From positions 1 to 64,000 of the forward strand of contig NZ_JBALOV010000028.1 in NCBI RefSeq assembly GCF_036965045.1: a DNA stretch of 64,000 nucleotides. Reading direction: 5' to 3'. Source of the DNA: Ferdinandcohnia sp036965045 (lineage in GTDB: Bacteria > Bacillota > Bacilli > Bacillales > Bacillaceae_L). Of the stretch, positions 43,658 to 53,138 are shown piece by piece. The notes under the pieces were generated by a model. It ran no database searches. It saw nothing but the letters and a program-made list of their open reading frames with translations, and was not told the DNA's origin. The stretch's first letter is position 1. Each line of letters opens with the position of its first letter. The translations under genes and the position numbers were made by a program.

Positions 43658-45130
43658 CTATTGTTTGAAAGGTTTTTGGGGGTGGACGATACTGGGTCTT
43701 AACTTAGCTCCAGGCACAGAAGTCCGGATTACAATTTGCAATAAGGCTTTTGCGTTAAATGGTAAAAAAGGCCATAAATATGGGGTATTTAGGGATCGGA
43801 TATTGGCTAAGAACAAGAAATAAACAGTACATCCAATTACAAAACCTGGGACCTTAAAAATAGCGACTAGGACTAATAAAAATAATCTTGCTATTTTATT
43901 TGCAGCACTTAATTCATAGCTTGGCGTTGCAAATGTACCAACTGCAGCAATCGCTACATAAAGGATTACCTCAGGGCCAAATAATCCAACATCGATTGCA
44001 ATTTGACCAATTAATGCCGCTGCGATTAATCCCATCGCCGTTGATAATGGTGTTGGCGTATGTATGGCCGCCATTCTTAAAAATTCAATCCCCATATCCG
44101 CAAGGAAAATTTGGACAACAATTGGGATATTTGACTTTTCATTTGGACCAATATAATCAATTGCCTTTGGAATCATATCCGGTTCCAGAACCATTAAGAA
44201 CCAAAGTGGTAAAAGAAATATGGAAGCTATTATCCCGATAAACCTCGTCCACCTCAGTAATGTACCAACAGCGGGAGCTTGTCGATACTCCTCAGCATGC
44301 TGCACATGATGGAACATTGTTGTTGGAGTGATAATAACACTTGGTGATGTATCAACCATTATAACAACATGCCCCTCAAGCAAATGAGTGGCTGCAACAT
44401 CGGGACGCTCTGTATATCGAACCAATGGGTATGGGTTAAAACCTTGATGAACGATAAATTCCTCGATTGTTTTATCGGCCATTGTTAAGCCATCTACATT
44501 AATCTTACTCAGTTCCTCTTTGATAATCTTTACTAAATTTGGGTTGGCCACATCCTGAATATAAGAAACACAAATATCTGTCTTTGATCTCTCACCAATC
44601 TGCATAATCTCATTCCGGAGCCTTTCATCCCGAATTCTCCTTCTCGTTAATGCACAATTCACAATAATATTTTCCACATATCCATCTCGAGCACCACGAA
44701 TTACTTTTTCGGTATCAGGCTCTTGTGGTGTTCTACCTGGATAACTCCGTACATCAACAGCTAATCCTGAATCTTCCCCTTCTATTAAAAAGAGGATAAG
44801 TCCTGAAAGGATTGTATCAACTGCTTCATCTAAGTTTTTTATGGTACTTACTTGCTGATGGACAAGGCGATTTTCAATGATTTCGATTGCTTGATTGGAG
44901 TTTTTCTCATTATCATTAATATTGACCAATTCTTCTAATATTTGAACAATAAATGCTGTATCACACAAACCATTTAAAAAATACAGATGAACTTCCTTAT
45001 TTAAAATCTTAAACTTTCGAACACCAATATCAAAGTTGGTAGTACCTAATCCAATACGTGATTCGAAATATTGATCATTTTTACCTATTTCAGGAGAGAT
45101 TGGAGTCATTTTCTTTTTTTGTCCGATCAT
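43658..45130 (-). CDS. spoVAF: Spore germination protein SpoVAF (GerA family)
   Basis: 490 residues from the ATG five bases after AAGGAG. N-terminal soluble domain, then membrane segments (IGIIASIFLLPLWFLMVL and LFLLVLVAIFKVPGFVIGC), as in GerA-type A subunits. It lies in the inner spore membrane and modulates germination. The gene overlaps spoVAEA by 41 bases. Confidence 0.93.
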   Translation of the reverse strand: MIGQKKKMTPISPEIGKNDQYFESRIGLGTTNFDIGVRKFKILNKEVHLYFLNGLCDTAFIVQILEELVNINDNEKNSNQAIEIIENRLVHQQVSTIKNLDEAVDTILSGLILFLIEGEDSGLAVDVRSYPGRTPQEPDTEKVIRGARDGYVENIIVNCALTRRRIRDERLRNEIMQIGERSKTDICVSYIQDVANPNLVKIIKEELSKINVDGLTMADKTIEEFIVHQGFNPYPLVRYTERPDVAATHLLEGHVVIMVDTSPSVIITPTTMFHHVQHAEEYRQAPAVGTLLRWTRFIGIIASIFLLPLWFLMVLEPDMIPKAIDYIGPNEKSNIPIVVQIFLADMGIEFLRMAAIHTPTPLSTAMGLIAAALIGQIAIDVGLFGPEVILYVAIAAVGTFATPSYELSAANKIARLFLLVLVAIFKVPGFVIGCTVYFLFLANIRSLNTPYLWPFLPFNAKALLQIVIRTSVPGAKLRPSIVHPQKPFKQ

Positions 45131-45692
45131 AACCACTCCTTTCAAGTATTAATTCCACTGCTTTTCTCGTTACAGGAGCACCTAGCTTAAGATCATCTTT
45201 TCGTGCCATTTTTCCAATATCTCCGATACCCACGATTATTGGCACATCCAATTCATCTAAACAATACACTGTATCTCCATTAATTCGACCAATGTCATAT
45301 TCGGGAATCCCACTCTTGTCTACACCGTATTCCGTTAAGTTCCCGTCCCTGTCAACACAAATATCTACCTTTGTCCATTCTGTTTGATGGGTTTTTGATG
45401 CTACAGCTATAACACCTAACACATCAATCTTAGGGTGATTTGCCACATATTTTAAGGCTTGTTCACCCTTTCCTTCACCCAACAATCCACTGTCATCAAA
45501 CATCACAAAAACAGGACTGTAAGGCGTAGCAAGGATGAAATTCACTATTTCTTCTCCTGATAAGGTGGTTGGGTTTCCCTGTGAGTTAGAAATACACCGT
45601 CCCCCAACCTCTTTTGCGATATATTCTAATGTTTTTTGTGCATATTCATCCCCATCTGTTACTAGAATTACTTTCCTTCTACTTTCATCCAT
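45090..45692 (-). CDS. spoVAEA: Stage V sporulation protein SpoVAEA
   Basis: 200 residues, soluble, no membrane helix; LVTDGDEYAQKTLEYIAKEV at the N-terminus and FVMFDDSGLLGEGKGEQAL are conserved. Forms part of the SpoVA channel complex that moves dipicolinic acid into and out of the spore core. Confidence 0.92.
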   Translation of the reverse strand: MDESRRKVILVTDGDEYAQKTLEYIAKEVGGRCISNSQGNPTTLSGEEIVNFILATPYSPVFVMFDDSGLLGEGKGEQALKYVANHPKIDVLGVIAVASKTHQTEWTKVDICVDRDGNLTEYGVDKSGIPEYDIGRINGDTVYCLDELDVPIIVGIGDIGKMARKDDLKLGAPVTRKAVELILERSGYDRTKKENDSNLS

Positions 45693-45697
45693 ACATC

Positions 45698-46048
45698 CTA
45701 TCCTTTCGCTCTGAAGATCAATGCAACTAAGAAAGAGAACAATATAGCCGAAGATATGCCAGCAGAAGTTAGTTCAAATATTCCCATTGCAATACCAATA
45801 AACCCGTGGTCTTCAGCACTTTGCATCGCACCGTGTAAAAGTGAATGACCAAAGCTTGTAATTGGAACAGTCGCTCCAGCACCTGCAAATCTGATTAAAT
45901 TATCGTATAGATTAAATCCATCTAAAATTGATCCTGCTACGACAAACACACTCATTACATGAGCAGGTGTTAGTTTTGCAAAATCCAGTAAGAGCTGTCC
46001 AATCACACATATTGCTCCACCGACTAAAAATGCGTATAAATATTCCAT
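45698..46048 (-). CDS. spoVAEB: Stage V sporulation protein SpoVAEB
   Basis: 116 residues, three membrane segments with GGAICVIGQLLLDFAKLTPA and GHSLLHGAM; homologous to SpoVAC. Channel subunit in the inner spore membrane for dipicolinic acid. Confidence 0.93.
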   Translation of the reverse strand: MEYLYAFLVGGAICVIGQLLLDFAKLTPAHVMSVFVVAGSILDGFNLYDNLIRFAGAGATVPITSFGHSLLHGAMQSAEDHGFIGIAMGIFELTSAGISSAILFSFLVALIFRAKG

Positions 46049-46051
46049 TTC

Positions 46052-47068
46052 TTACTCACCACCTTGAACACGTTCCAAAACTACACCATGTGCGATTGTA
46101 GGAATGGTTTCCTTTTGCTGAATCATAGTTGGGCTAAGAAGTGCACCAGTTGCAACAATAAAAACCTTGTTTAAATTGCCACTAATAAGTTCTTTTACTA
46201 TATGGCCATAAGTAACAATTGCTGAACAAGCACAGCCACTTCCACCAGCGAATACTTCTTGGTCTGAATTATATAGCATCAGCCCACAGTCATTATGTGT
46301 ATTTCCCAAATCATAGCCTTCTTCTTTTACCATTTCCTTCAAAATTGGACTTCCTACACCTGAGAGGTCACCAGTCGCAATCAAGTCATATTCATCTGGA
46401 CTGATATTTAAGTCCTTAAAATGTCGGGTAATGGTATCCGCTGCTGCAGGTGCCATCGCTGAACCAAGATCAAATGGATTTGTCATTCCTAAATCAGCAA
46501 CTTTTCCAATCGTTGCAGAAGTAATGCGAATCGGCCCCTTCTCTTTACTCACTAAAGCAGTCCCAGCCCCTGTAGCAGTAAAAGTTGCTGTATCCGGCTT
46601 TTGTCCCCCATATTCAGTAGGATATCGAAATTGTCTTTCGGCTGTTGCATTATGACTACTCGTCGAAGCTAAGATTCTGTTCGCAAATCCGGCATCAACA
46701 AGTGCTGAACCAACAGCAAGTGTCTCCATTGAAGTTGAACAAGCCCCAAACATACAAAGTACTGGGATTTGATGATGTCTAGCCGCATAGTTTGTCGTTA
46801 CGTTTTGATTTAATAAATCACCAGCTAAAAATAAGTCAATATCGTCATTTGTTATATTCACTTTTTGCAGACAAGAATCTATCGATTCAACCATAAGCCT
46901 TCTTTCTGCTGATTCCCAGGAATTTTCACCACAATGCAAATCATCATGCTTGATATCAAAACTAGTGCCTAAAGGACCTAGGCTTTCTTTTGGACCCACC
47001 GCTGTCCCTGTTGAATTCAAGAAAATTTGATTTTCAAATACCCATGTTTGTTTTCCAACTAGCCTCAT
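46052..47068 (-). CDS. spoVAD: Stage V sporulation protein SpoVAD
   Basis: 338 residues with a thiolase-like fold (GACSTSMETLAVGSALV; GGSGCACSAIV). SpoVAD binds dipicolinic acid directly and is loaded on the SpoVA membrane complex. Full length. Confidence 0.95.
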   Translation of the reverse strand: MRLVGKQTWVFENQIFLNSTGTAVGPKESLGPLGTSFDIKHDDLHCGENSWESAERRLMVESIDSCLQKVNITNDDIDLFLAGDLLNQNVTTNYAARHHQIPVLCMFGACSTSMETLAVGSALVDAGFANRILASTSSHNATAERQFRYPTEYGGQKPDTATFTATGAGTALVSKEKGPIRITSATIGKVADLGMTNPFDLGSAMAPAAADTITRHFKDLNISPDEYDLIATGDLSGVGSPILKEMVKEEGYDLGNTHNDCGLMLYNSDQEVFAGGSGCACSAIVTYGHIVKELISGNLNKVFIVATGALLSPTMIQQKETIPTIAHGVVLERVQGGE

Positions 47069-47090
47069 GTTAGTCCACTCCTTTAATCAT

Positions 47091-47552
47091 TCAAGAAATT
47101 GTGAGATTAAAGAAATAACGAATAATCCCGACAATATACGCAGAAACTGCTCCGAAAACAATAACGCTGCCTGCAAGCTTAAACATATTAGTGGCAATCC
47201 CTAAAACAATACCTTCGCTTTTATATTCCATCGCTGCACTTGTCATCGAGTTTGCAAATCCTGTCACAGGAACCGCAGAACCCGCACCTGCAAATTGCCC
47301 AAGTTTGTCATATAGACCGAACCCCGTTAGCAAGGCAGAAATTAATATAAGTGTTGCGACAGTTGGATTTCCAGCATCTTTTTCTGAGAAATGAAAAACT
47401 GTCATATAGAAATTCTGTATTCCCTGGCCAATACAGCAAATCGCTCCTCCAACCAGAAATGCTTTTAAGCAATTTAGAAAATACTTCGGTTTTGGCTGAT
47501 ACTTTTTAATACTGTTTTTATAATCGTCTTTTATTTTTTTCTTATTAGCCAC
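47091..47552 (-). CDS. spoVAC: Stage V sporulation protein SpoVAC
   Basis: 153 residues: Lys-rich cytoplasmic N-terminus, then four membrane segments with GGAICCIGQGIQNFY and AGAGSAVPVTGFANSM. Mechanosensitive channel subunit for dipicolinic acid release. Confidence 0.95.
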   Translation of the reverse strand: MANKKKIKDDYKNSIKKYQPKPKYFLNCLKAFLVGGAICCIGQGIQNFYMTVFHFSEKDAGNPTVATLILISALLTGFGLYDKLGQFAGAGSAVPVTGFANSMTSAAMEYKSEGIVLGIATNMFKLAGSVIVFGAVSAYIVGIIRYFFNLTIS

Positions 47553-47583
47553 TTCATGTTCACTCCCTATGTGCTAAATATAA

Positions 47584-48003
47584 TCATTTCACGTAGTATA
47601 TCCATTGAAATAAAGACCCTGCAATTTTTCCGAAAACAATCGCCATAACTAAAATAACGATTTTATTTTCGATTCCGATTCGTTTAGCTAATATCGGAAA
47701 AACATTCAGTACCTCTGTGAGTGCAGCCGCTAGCATTCCAACGAATATCCCACTTGCTAAACCTAGGGGAAGCACCAAAATATCCCAAAGATAAAAAATT
47801 TGATCATTTAGAGTAAACCAGCCACCAAATACTGCACCGAGTACAACCCCCCATTCATAAAAGCGAATATATTTCATGGTTTTCGTTAGTTGCGTGAGTC
47901 GAGGAATAATACCTAAGACAGCTAAAAAAGCGACAAAACCGCCTCCAACTGCAAGTCCACTTCCTAATCCTATAAAAATAATCAAAAGGACTTTAATTGT
48001 CAT
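47584..48003 (-). CDS. spoVAB: Stage V sporulation protein SpoVAB
   Basis: 139 residues, four membrane helices, with VGGGFVAFLAVLGIIPRLTQ at the start. The gene overlaps spoVAA by 11 bases. Membrane part of the SpoVA complex. Confidence 0.92.
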   Translation of the reverse strand: MTIKVLLIIFIGLGSGLAVGGGFVAFLAVLGIIPRLTQLTKTMKYIRFYEWGVVLGAVFGGWFTLNDQIFYLWDILVLPLGLASGIFVGMLAAALTEVLNVFPILAKRIGIENKIVILVMAIVFGKIAGSLFQWIYYVK

Positions 48004-48613
48004 CGATGTGTTTCATGCTTTCTTTATTTTCTACAATAATTAAGTAATTATCTAAATCCTGCTGGTAGTTAAACATCTCAACTTCTAGTGGACTTGGTTC
48101 TTCATTTAGGCGTTTACGGAAAAAGTGATTAAAAAATAATATCATCCCTAGTCCTAAACCTATTGAATAGGGAATTTGAAAGAGCAATGGCTTTGGAACC
48201 TCTTCACCTGTTATCATGGTATAGATACGTAGGTGGACCTCTCTCATTGACACGTCTTCATGGAAGTTCATCATCGTTAGAGCTGCCCCTATAAATAATA
48301 AAAACCAAACGGCTATAAATAGTGCAGGTGCAAACCGTTTTTTCTCAATTGCTACCTCAATAATGGTTTGTGCGGGTCCTACCGTTTGAACATCAACTTG
48401 AGGAAATCGCCTCCTGATTTGATCGATAACCTTCATCACATCAATGACGATAATATTTTTATCCTGTTTACTTACTTGATGGATGACGATCTTTTTGATT
48501 TCCTGTGCAACATTTTCCTCTGCACTTATTTGAATGATTTCTCCAATTTTTACTGTTGCATTGGGTTGTACCAATATGCGATGGCGCATTCGAACATAAA
48601 TTGATTTTTCCAT
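47993..48613 (-). CDS. spoVAA: Stage V sporulation protein SpoVAA
   Basis: 206 residues from the ATG eight bases after AGGGTG, the B. subtilis length. A soluble N-terminal half (FVRMRHRILVQPN-type beta domain) and two membrane helices near 110-170. First gene of the seven-gene spoVA operon. Confidence 0.92.
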   Translation of the reverse strand: MEKSIYVRMRHRILVQPNATVKIGEIIQISAEENVAQEIKKIVIHQVSKQDKNIIVIDVMKVIDQIRRRFPQVDVQTVGPAQTIIEVAIEKKRFAPALFIAVWFLLFIGAALTMMNFHEDVSMREVHLRIYTMITGEEVPKPLLFQIPYSIGLGLGMILFFNHFFRKRLNEEPSPLEVEMFNYQQDLDNYLIIVENKESMKHIDDN

Positions 48614-48650
48614 CACTTTCACACCCTACACATTGTTTTCCTTATATATG

Positions 48651-48679
48651 TAGTATGTTAAATCTTATTTATCTAATGC
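48651..48679 (-). promoter_or_regulatory. Forespore (sigma G) promoter of the spoVA operon
   Basis: GCATT (-35), 17-base spacer, CATACTA (-10) on the minus strand, matching the sigma G consensus and 40 bases above the spoVAA start. The spoVA operon is a known sigma G target. Confidence 0.8.
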
Positions 48680-48720
48680 GATTGGACTGCAAACTCCAAC
48701 AATTACCACAGCTACAAAAA

Positions 48721-48755
48721 AAAGACCAAATGGATTATACGTCCATTCGGTCTTT
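48721..48755 (-). terminator. Terminator of the spoIIA operon
   Basis: AAAGACCGAATGGAC and TCCATTTGGTCTTT arms with a T run on the minus strand; it overlaps the last codons of sigF. Confidence 0.85.
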
Positions 48756-49493
48756 CATTTGTTGTAATATTTTTTTCTCAAGCCTTGATACTTGTACTTG
48801 GGATATACCAAGCCTTGTCGCGACTTCGGATTGGGTTTGATCTTTATAATAACGCAGGAAAACGATTAATCTCTCACGTTCATCCAGCTCGCGAATCGCT
48901 TCCTTTAAAGCAATTTTATCGAACCACTTAGTCTCATTATTATCCGCTATTTGATCAAGCAAAGTAATCGGGTCACCATCATTTTCATATACGGTTTCAT
49001 GAATGGATGAAGGTGCACGACTAGCTTCTTGGGCTAAAACAACATCTTCAGGAGTAATCTCCAAGTATTCTGCAATCTCAGCAATGGTTGGAACTCGACC
49101 AAACTGCTTGGACAGTTCATCCTTTGCTTTACGGATTTTATTTCCGGTCTCTTTTAATGAACGACTCACCTTTACTGTACCATCATCTCTGATAAACCGC
49201 TGAATCTCACCAATTATCATAGGAACAGCGTAGGTTGAAAATTTAACATCATAGGATAAATCAAATTTATCGACAGACTTTAAAAGTCCAATGCAGCCTA
49301 TTTGAAACAAATCATCTGGTTCATAGCCTCGATTTAAAAATCGTTGTACAACAGACCAAACTAGCCTCATGTTCTTCTGGACGATTAAATCACGTGCTTC
49401 CTGTTGTCCTTCTTGGCTAAGTTTGATTAAATTCTTAACCTCATTGTCCTTTAAATACGTTTCACTTTTGTTGTTCTTGACCTCCACATCCAT
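48735..49493 (-). CDS. sigF: RNA polymerase sigma factor F
   Basis: 252 residues. The ATG eight bases after AAGGAG gives MDVEVKNN, as in B. subtilis. Region 2 (RFLNRGYEPDDLFQIGCIGL) and region 4 HTH (QSEVATRLGISQVQVSRLEK) are intact. It is the first forespore-specific sigma factor, held by SpoIIAB until released by SpoIIAA. Confidence 0.97.
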   Translation of the reverse strand: MDVEVKNNKSETYLKDNEVKNLIKLSQEGQQEARDLIVQKNMRLVWSVVQRFLNRGYEPDDLFQIGCIGLLKSVDKFDLSYDVKFSTYAVPMIIGEIQRFIRDDGTVKVSRSLKETGNKIRKAKDELSKQFGRVPTIAEIAEYLEITPEDVVLAQEASRAPSSIHETVYENDGDPITLLDQIADNNETKWFDKIALKEAIRELDERERLIVFLRYYKDQTQSEVATRLGISQVQVSRLEKKILQQMKDRMDV

Positions 49494-49505
49494 TGGCAAG
49501 TCTCC

Positions 49506-49946
49506 TTAATTGCATAACGCTTTACTCTTTGATAAATGCTTTGTTAGCCGTAATGTTGTACCTCGTGCTGAACCTGTTTCGACTTCAAACTCATCCATGA
49601 AATTTTCCATGATGGTAAAGCCCATCCCTGATCGCTCAAGTTCTGGCTTTGTTGTATACAATGGCTGCCTTGCTTCCTCAAGATTGCTGATTCCAATTCC
49701 TTCATCTCTTATGGTGATATATACAGTACTGTCTTCAATTTTGCATGAAATATAAACAATCCCACTAGGATCACTTTCATATCCATGAATAATCGAGTTT
49801 GTTACGGCCTCAGACACAACTGTCTTAATTTCAGTTAGTTCGTCTAGGGTTGGATCTAGTTGTGTAATAAATGCTGCAACAGCAACACGGGCAAATGACT
49901 CATTTTGGCTTAGTGCTGAGAATTGAAGGTGCATTTCGTTTTTCAT
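49506..49946 (-). CDS. spoIIAB: Anti-sigma F factor and serine kinase
   Basis: 146 residues with GHKL ATPase boxes (EAVTNSIIHGY, RDEGIGI, GMGFTIME). It binds sigma F and phosphorylates SpoIIAA. Its start meets the stop of spoIIAA. Confidence 0.97.
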   Translation of the reverse strand: MKNEMHLQFSALSQNESFARVAVAAFITQLDPTLDELTEIKTVVSEAVTNSIIHGYESDPSGIVYISCKIEDSTVYITIRDEGIGISNLEEARQPLYTTKPELERSGMGFTIMENFMDEFEVETGSARGTTLRLTKHLSKSKALCN

Positions 49947-50296
49947 TACGCCACCCCCAATGTCTGAAGCGCAAAAGACTCATTACGCTCTAATCGAATG
50001 ATTTTGAAAAGACCAGACATTTCAAATAAACGTTCGACCTGAGGGGAAATAGAACAAACAACCATTTCTCCACCTAGATTTTTGATTTGCTTGTATCTTC
50101 CTAAAATTACACCTAATCCTGAGCTATCCATAAAAGTAAGCTTTTCAAGATTCAATAAGATGTGATTAATTTGATTGCTCTCAATCGTATCTGTTACCTT
50201 TAATCGCAATTCGTCAGCTGTATGATGGTCTAGCTCACCAGTAAGCCGAATACATAACACATTGTGTTTTACCTCTAGTTCAATTCCAAGACTCAC
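49946..50296 (-). CDS. spoIIAA: Anti-anti-sigma F factor
   Basis: 116 residues, STAS domain with the phosphorylated Ser in TFMDSSGLGVILGRY. GTG start after AAAGGAGG. Dephosphorylated SpoIIAA displaces sigma F from SpoIIAB. First gene of the spoIIA operon. Confidence 0.97.
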   Translation of the reverse strand: MSLGIELEVKHNVLCIRLTGELDHHTADELRLKVTDTIESNQINHILLNLEKLTFMDSSGLGVILGRYKQIKNLGGEMVVCSISPQVERLFEMSGLFKIIRLERNESFALQTLGVA

Positions 50297-50402
50297 TTTA
50301 CAATGCCTCCTTTAAATCGTATAGAGAGTCTTTTCGCTATTCACATGAAAGATTCCTTCTAGATGACAAAACTAGTGCAGTTTCGGCAAAAAATACTGAA
50401 AT

Positions 50403-50520
50403 GCGCAAGTGCCTTGAACAGCCCCGACAAGCACAAGACGAGCTGGCTAGAAGGTTGTTCTTTGACCTTCTTGACAGATTGGCTTGTGACCTCGAGGGGC
50501 TAGGCGCTGGAGCTGGACAT
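50403..50520. repeat. Dispersed repeat element, copy 1
   Basis: About 118 bp between dacF and spoIIAA with features shared by 57941-58056: GCGCAAG start, CGACAAGCA(C/T)AAGAC, a central hairpin (AGAAGGT/ACCTTCT) and GGCGCTGGAGCTGGACAT end. The terminal arms can pair. It looks like a small non-autonomous, structured repeat. Confidence 0.7.
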
Positions 50521-50536
50521 CACGAGCCTTAAAAAA

Positions 50537-51700
50537 CTAAGGAGTTTTATTAAAAGTTCCCATTGTACGCTTAAATAATTTCCACCAACTGGCAGCATCA
50601 ATATCTTTTTCTGCTACTAATGGGCTCTCGCTTAAAACTTTTCCATCTTTTTTAATCACAAGTTTTCCAATCTCGTCACCTTTTTTAATAGGTGCATTAA
50701 GCTTATCAGCAACAACTACTTCTTTTTGAACATCATCTATTTTTTCACCTTTTTTTGTTAAAAGTGAAATAGGCTCAGATGTTACAAGTTTAATTTTCTT
50801 TTCACTGCCCTTGCTTATCTTCGCCTCAGCAACCTCCTGATTGCGCTCATATAAAGGGTGTGTCTTATATTGGCTAAATCCAAAATCAAGCATCTTTGTT
50901 ACTTGCGCATTGCGTTCCTTTGGAGTTGGTGCTCCAAAAATAACAGATATTAAACGCATATCATCTTTTTCGGCAGTGGCTGTTAAACAATACTTTGCTT
51001 CAGTAGTAAAGCCTGTTTTTAACCCGTCTACACCTGGATAAAATCTAACAAGTCGATTTGTATTTACTAGCCAAAACTTTTTATCTGAATTTTGCCGTAA
51101 ATAATCCTCATATTGGCCAGTGAATTTAGTGATTTCTTCGTATTTCAATAATTCTTTGGACATAATGGCCATGTCATGGGCAGAGCTATAATGATTTTCT
51201 GCAGGAAGTCCCGTTGGGTTTTGAAATTGTGTATTCTTAAGGCCTAATTTCTTAACCTTCTCATTCATCATTTCAACAAAGGCTTCTTCTGAACCTGCTA
51301 TTTTTTCGGCCATGGCAACAGACGCATCATTTCCTGAACCAATCGCAATACCTTTTAACATTTCTTCAACAGTCATTTCTTCGCCTGGCTCAAGGAATAT
51401 TTGGGATCCCCCCATTGATGCGGCATGTTCACTTGTTCTAACTTTCTCAGAATAAGTGATACTACCTTTATCAAGGGCTTCCATGATTAAAAGCAGTGTC
51501 ATGATTTTCGTCATACTTGCTGGTGGAAGCTGTTCATCACTATTTTTTTCGTAAAGAATCTTTCCGGTATCACGTTCAATTAAAATTGCAGATTTTGCAT
51601 TATTCGCTAGATCAACAGTTGACTCCTGTGCAGAAGCGAAAGGGCTAATCGTAAAAATCATGATTGTTGAAATTAACAGACTAATAAATACGCGTTTCAT
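50537..51700 (-). CDS. dacF: D-alanyl-D-alanine carboxypeptidase DacF
   Basis: 387 residues; the ATG after GGAGGG was chosen over a start five codons earlier. A signal peptide (KRVFISLLISTIMIFTISPF) is followed by the penicillin-binding motifs SMTK, SGN and KTG. It trims stem peptides in the spore cortex. In Bacillus it lies upstream of spoIIA. Confidence 0.93.
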   Translation of the reverse strand: MKRVFISLLISTIMIFTISPFASAQESTVDLANNAKSAILIERDTGKILYEKNSDEQLPPASMTKIMTLLLIMEALDKGSITYSEKVRTSEHAASMGGSQIFLEPGEEMTVEEMLKGIAIGSGNDASVAMAEKIAGSEEAFVEMMNEKVKKLGLKNTQFQNPTGLPAENHYSSAHDMAIMSKELLKYEEITKFTGQYEDYLRQNSDKKFWLVNTNRLVRFYPGVDGLKTGFTTEAKYCLTATAEKDDMRLISVIFGAPTPKERNAQVTKMLDFGFSQYKTHPLYERNQEVAEAKISKGSEKKIKLVTSEPISLLTKKGEKIDDVQKEVVVADKLNAPIKKGDEIGKLVIKKDGKVLSESPLVAEKDIDAASWWKLFKRTMGTFNKTP

Positions 51701-51729
51701 CTCCAAACCCTCCATTCTTTATACTTTCC

Positions 51730-51758
51730 CATTTTTTCCAAGAAATAAAAAATTATAC
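51730..51758 (-). promoter_or_regulatory. Candidate sigma F promoter of dacF
   Basis: GTATA, 14-base spacer, GGAAAAAATG, close to the sigma F consensus. dacF is known to be sigma F dependent in B. subtilis. Confidence 0.55.
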
Positions 51759-51772
51759 AGAAAATAAAAAAA

Positions 51773-51792
51773 CCGAGGAATTTATCCTCGGC
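51773..51792 (-). terminator. Terminator after pdp
   Basis: CCGAGGA and TCCTCGG arms with a T run on the minus strand. Confidence 0.85.
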
Positions 51793-51800
51793 ATTTTGAA

Positions 51801-53105
51801 TTATGATATTTTTTCTATGATTAATGTTGGTGGTTTTACTGGATTTGGCGATATTGAAATACTTTCAGATAGCTTCTTTTTGATTTCAGTAATATCTTCA
51901 AAATTGCTATGAATCGTTACGAGGCTTTCACCTTTTGAAACCTTGTCACCGATTTTCTTCTGTAAAACAAGACCAACCGCCAAATCAATCGATGACTCCT
52001 TTGTTGCCCTTCCGGCACCTAGGAGCATAGCCGCTGTGCCAATTGAATCAGCAATTATCTCTGAAACATATCCATCGGAATCTGCTTCAAATTCAAACTG
52101 ATATTTTGCTTTAGGAAGTCTTTCAGGTGAATCCACGACAGAAGCATCCCCACCCTGTGAAGATAAAAAGGTTTTAAAGGATTCAAGCGCTTTTCCATTT
52201 TTGATGGAGTTTTCGAGAAGCCCTCTAGCCTCTTCAAGAGAAGTTGCTTTTTTCGCTAGTAAGACCATTTGACTTCCTAAAACGAGACAGAGCTCCTCAA
52301 GATCAGCTGGCCCCTCCCCTTTTAATGTATCAATTGCCTCTTTTACCTCAAGTGCATTGCCAATTGCAAACCCAAGGGGCTGACTCATATCTGAAATAAT
52401 GGCCATCGTATTTCTGCCCACATTATTCCCGATATCAACCATTGTCTTCGCCAGCTCTTTTGCATCATTTAAATCCTTCATAAAAGCACCTGCGCCTGTT
52501 TTTACATCTAAAACAATCGCATCTGCTCCTGCTGCAATTTTCTTGCTCATAATGGAACTCGCAATTAATGGAATACTATTAACCGTTGCTGTGACATCGC
52601 GTAACGCATAAAGCTTTTTATCTGCTGGCGTTAAATTCCCGCTTTGCCCAATGACTGCAACCTTATTTTGATTGACAAGACGAATAAACTCTTCATTGGT
52701 AATCTCGACATGGAAGCCCGAAACAGACTCAAGCTTGTCAATCGTACCCCCCGTATGACCAAGACCACGTCCTGACATCTTTGCAATCGGTACACCTACT
52801 GATGCAACTAAAGGAGCAAGCACTAAAGTGGTCGTATCACCGACACCACCCGTGCTGTGCTTATCTACCTTGATTCCTTCAATGCCTGAAAGGTCAATCG
52901 TATCACCTGATTGAACCATTGCCATTGTAAAATCTGCTTGTTCCTGTTTGGTCATACCTTTAAAAAAGACTGCCATTGAAAAAGCACTCATTTGATAGTC
53001 GGGAATTTCACCTTTTGTAAACCCATCTACAATAAACGAAATTTCCTCTGAAGTTAACTCCATGCCATCTCGTTTTTTCTCGATTAAATCAACCATTCTC
53101 ATCAT
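51801..53105 (-). CDS. pdp: Pyrimidine-nucleoside phosphorylase
   Basis: 434 residues (a start one codon later is possible). The phosphorylase signature VDKHSTGGVGDTTTLVLAPL is present. Splits uridine and thymidine into base and ribose phosphate. Last gene of the deoB-pupG-pdp salvage operon. Confidence 0.95.
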   Translation of the reverse strand: MMRMVDLIEKKRDGMELTSEEISFIVDGFTKGEIPDYQMSAFSMAVFFKGMTKQEQADFTMAMVQSGDTIDLSGIEGIKVDKHSTGGVGDTTTLVLAPLVASVGVPIAKMSGRGLGHTGGTIDKLESVSGFHVEITNEEFIRLVNQNKVAVIGQSGNLTPADKKLYALRDVTATVNSIPLIASSIMSKKIAAGADAIVLDVKTGAGAFMKDLNDAKELAKTMVDIGNNVGRNTMAIISDMSQPLGFAIGNALEVKEAIDTLKGEGPADLEELCLVLGSQMVLLAKKATSLEEARGLLENSIKNGKALESFKTFLSSQGGDASVVDSPERLPKAKYQFEFEADSDGYVSEIIADSIGTAAMLLGAGRATKESSIDLAVGLVLQKKIGDKVSKGESLVTIHSNFEDITEIKKKLSESISISPNPVKPPTLIIEKIS

Positions 53106-53138
53106 TTTTCACCTTTTTCCAACATTCGTATGTGTGAT

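Noticed and set aside
50297..50402. Sigma H promoter upstream of spoIIAA
   Set aside because: AGGAAT and GAAT elements are present but the distance between them is too short for the consensus.
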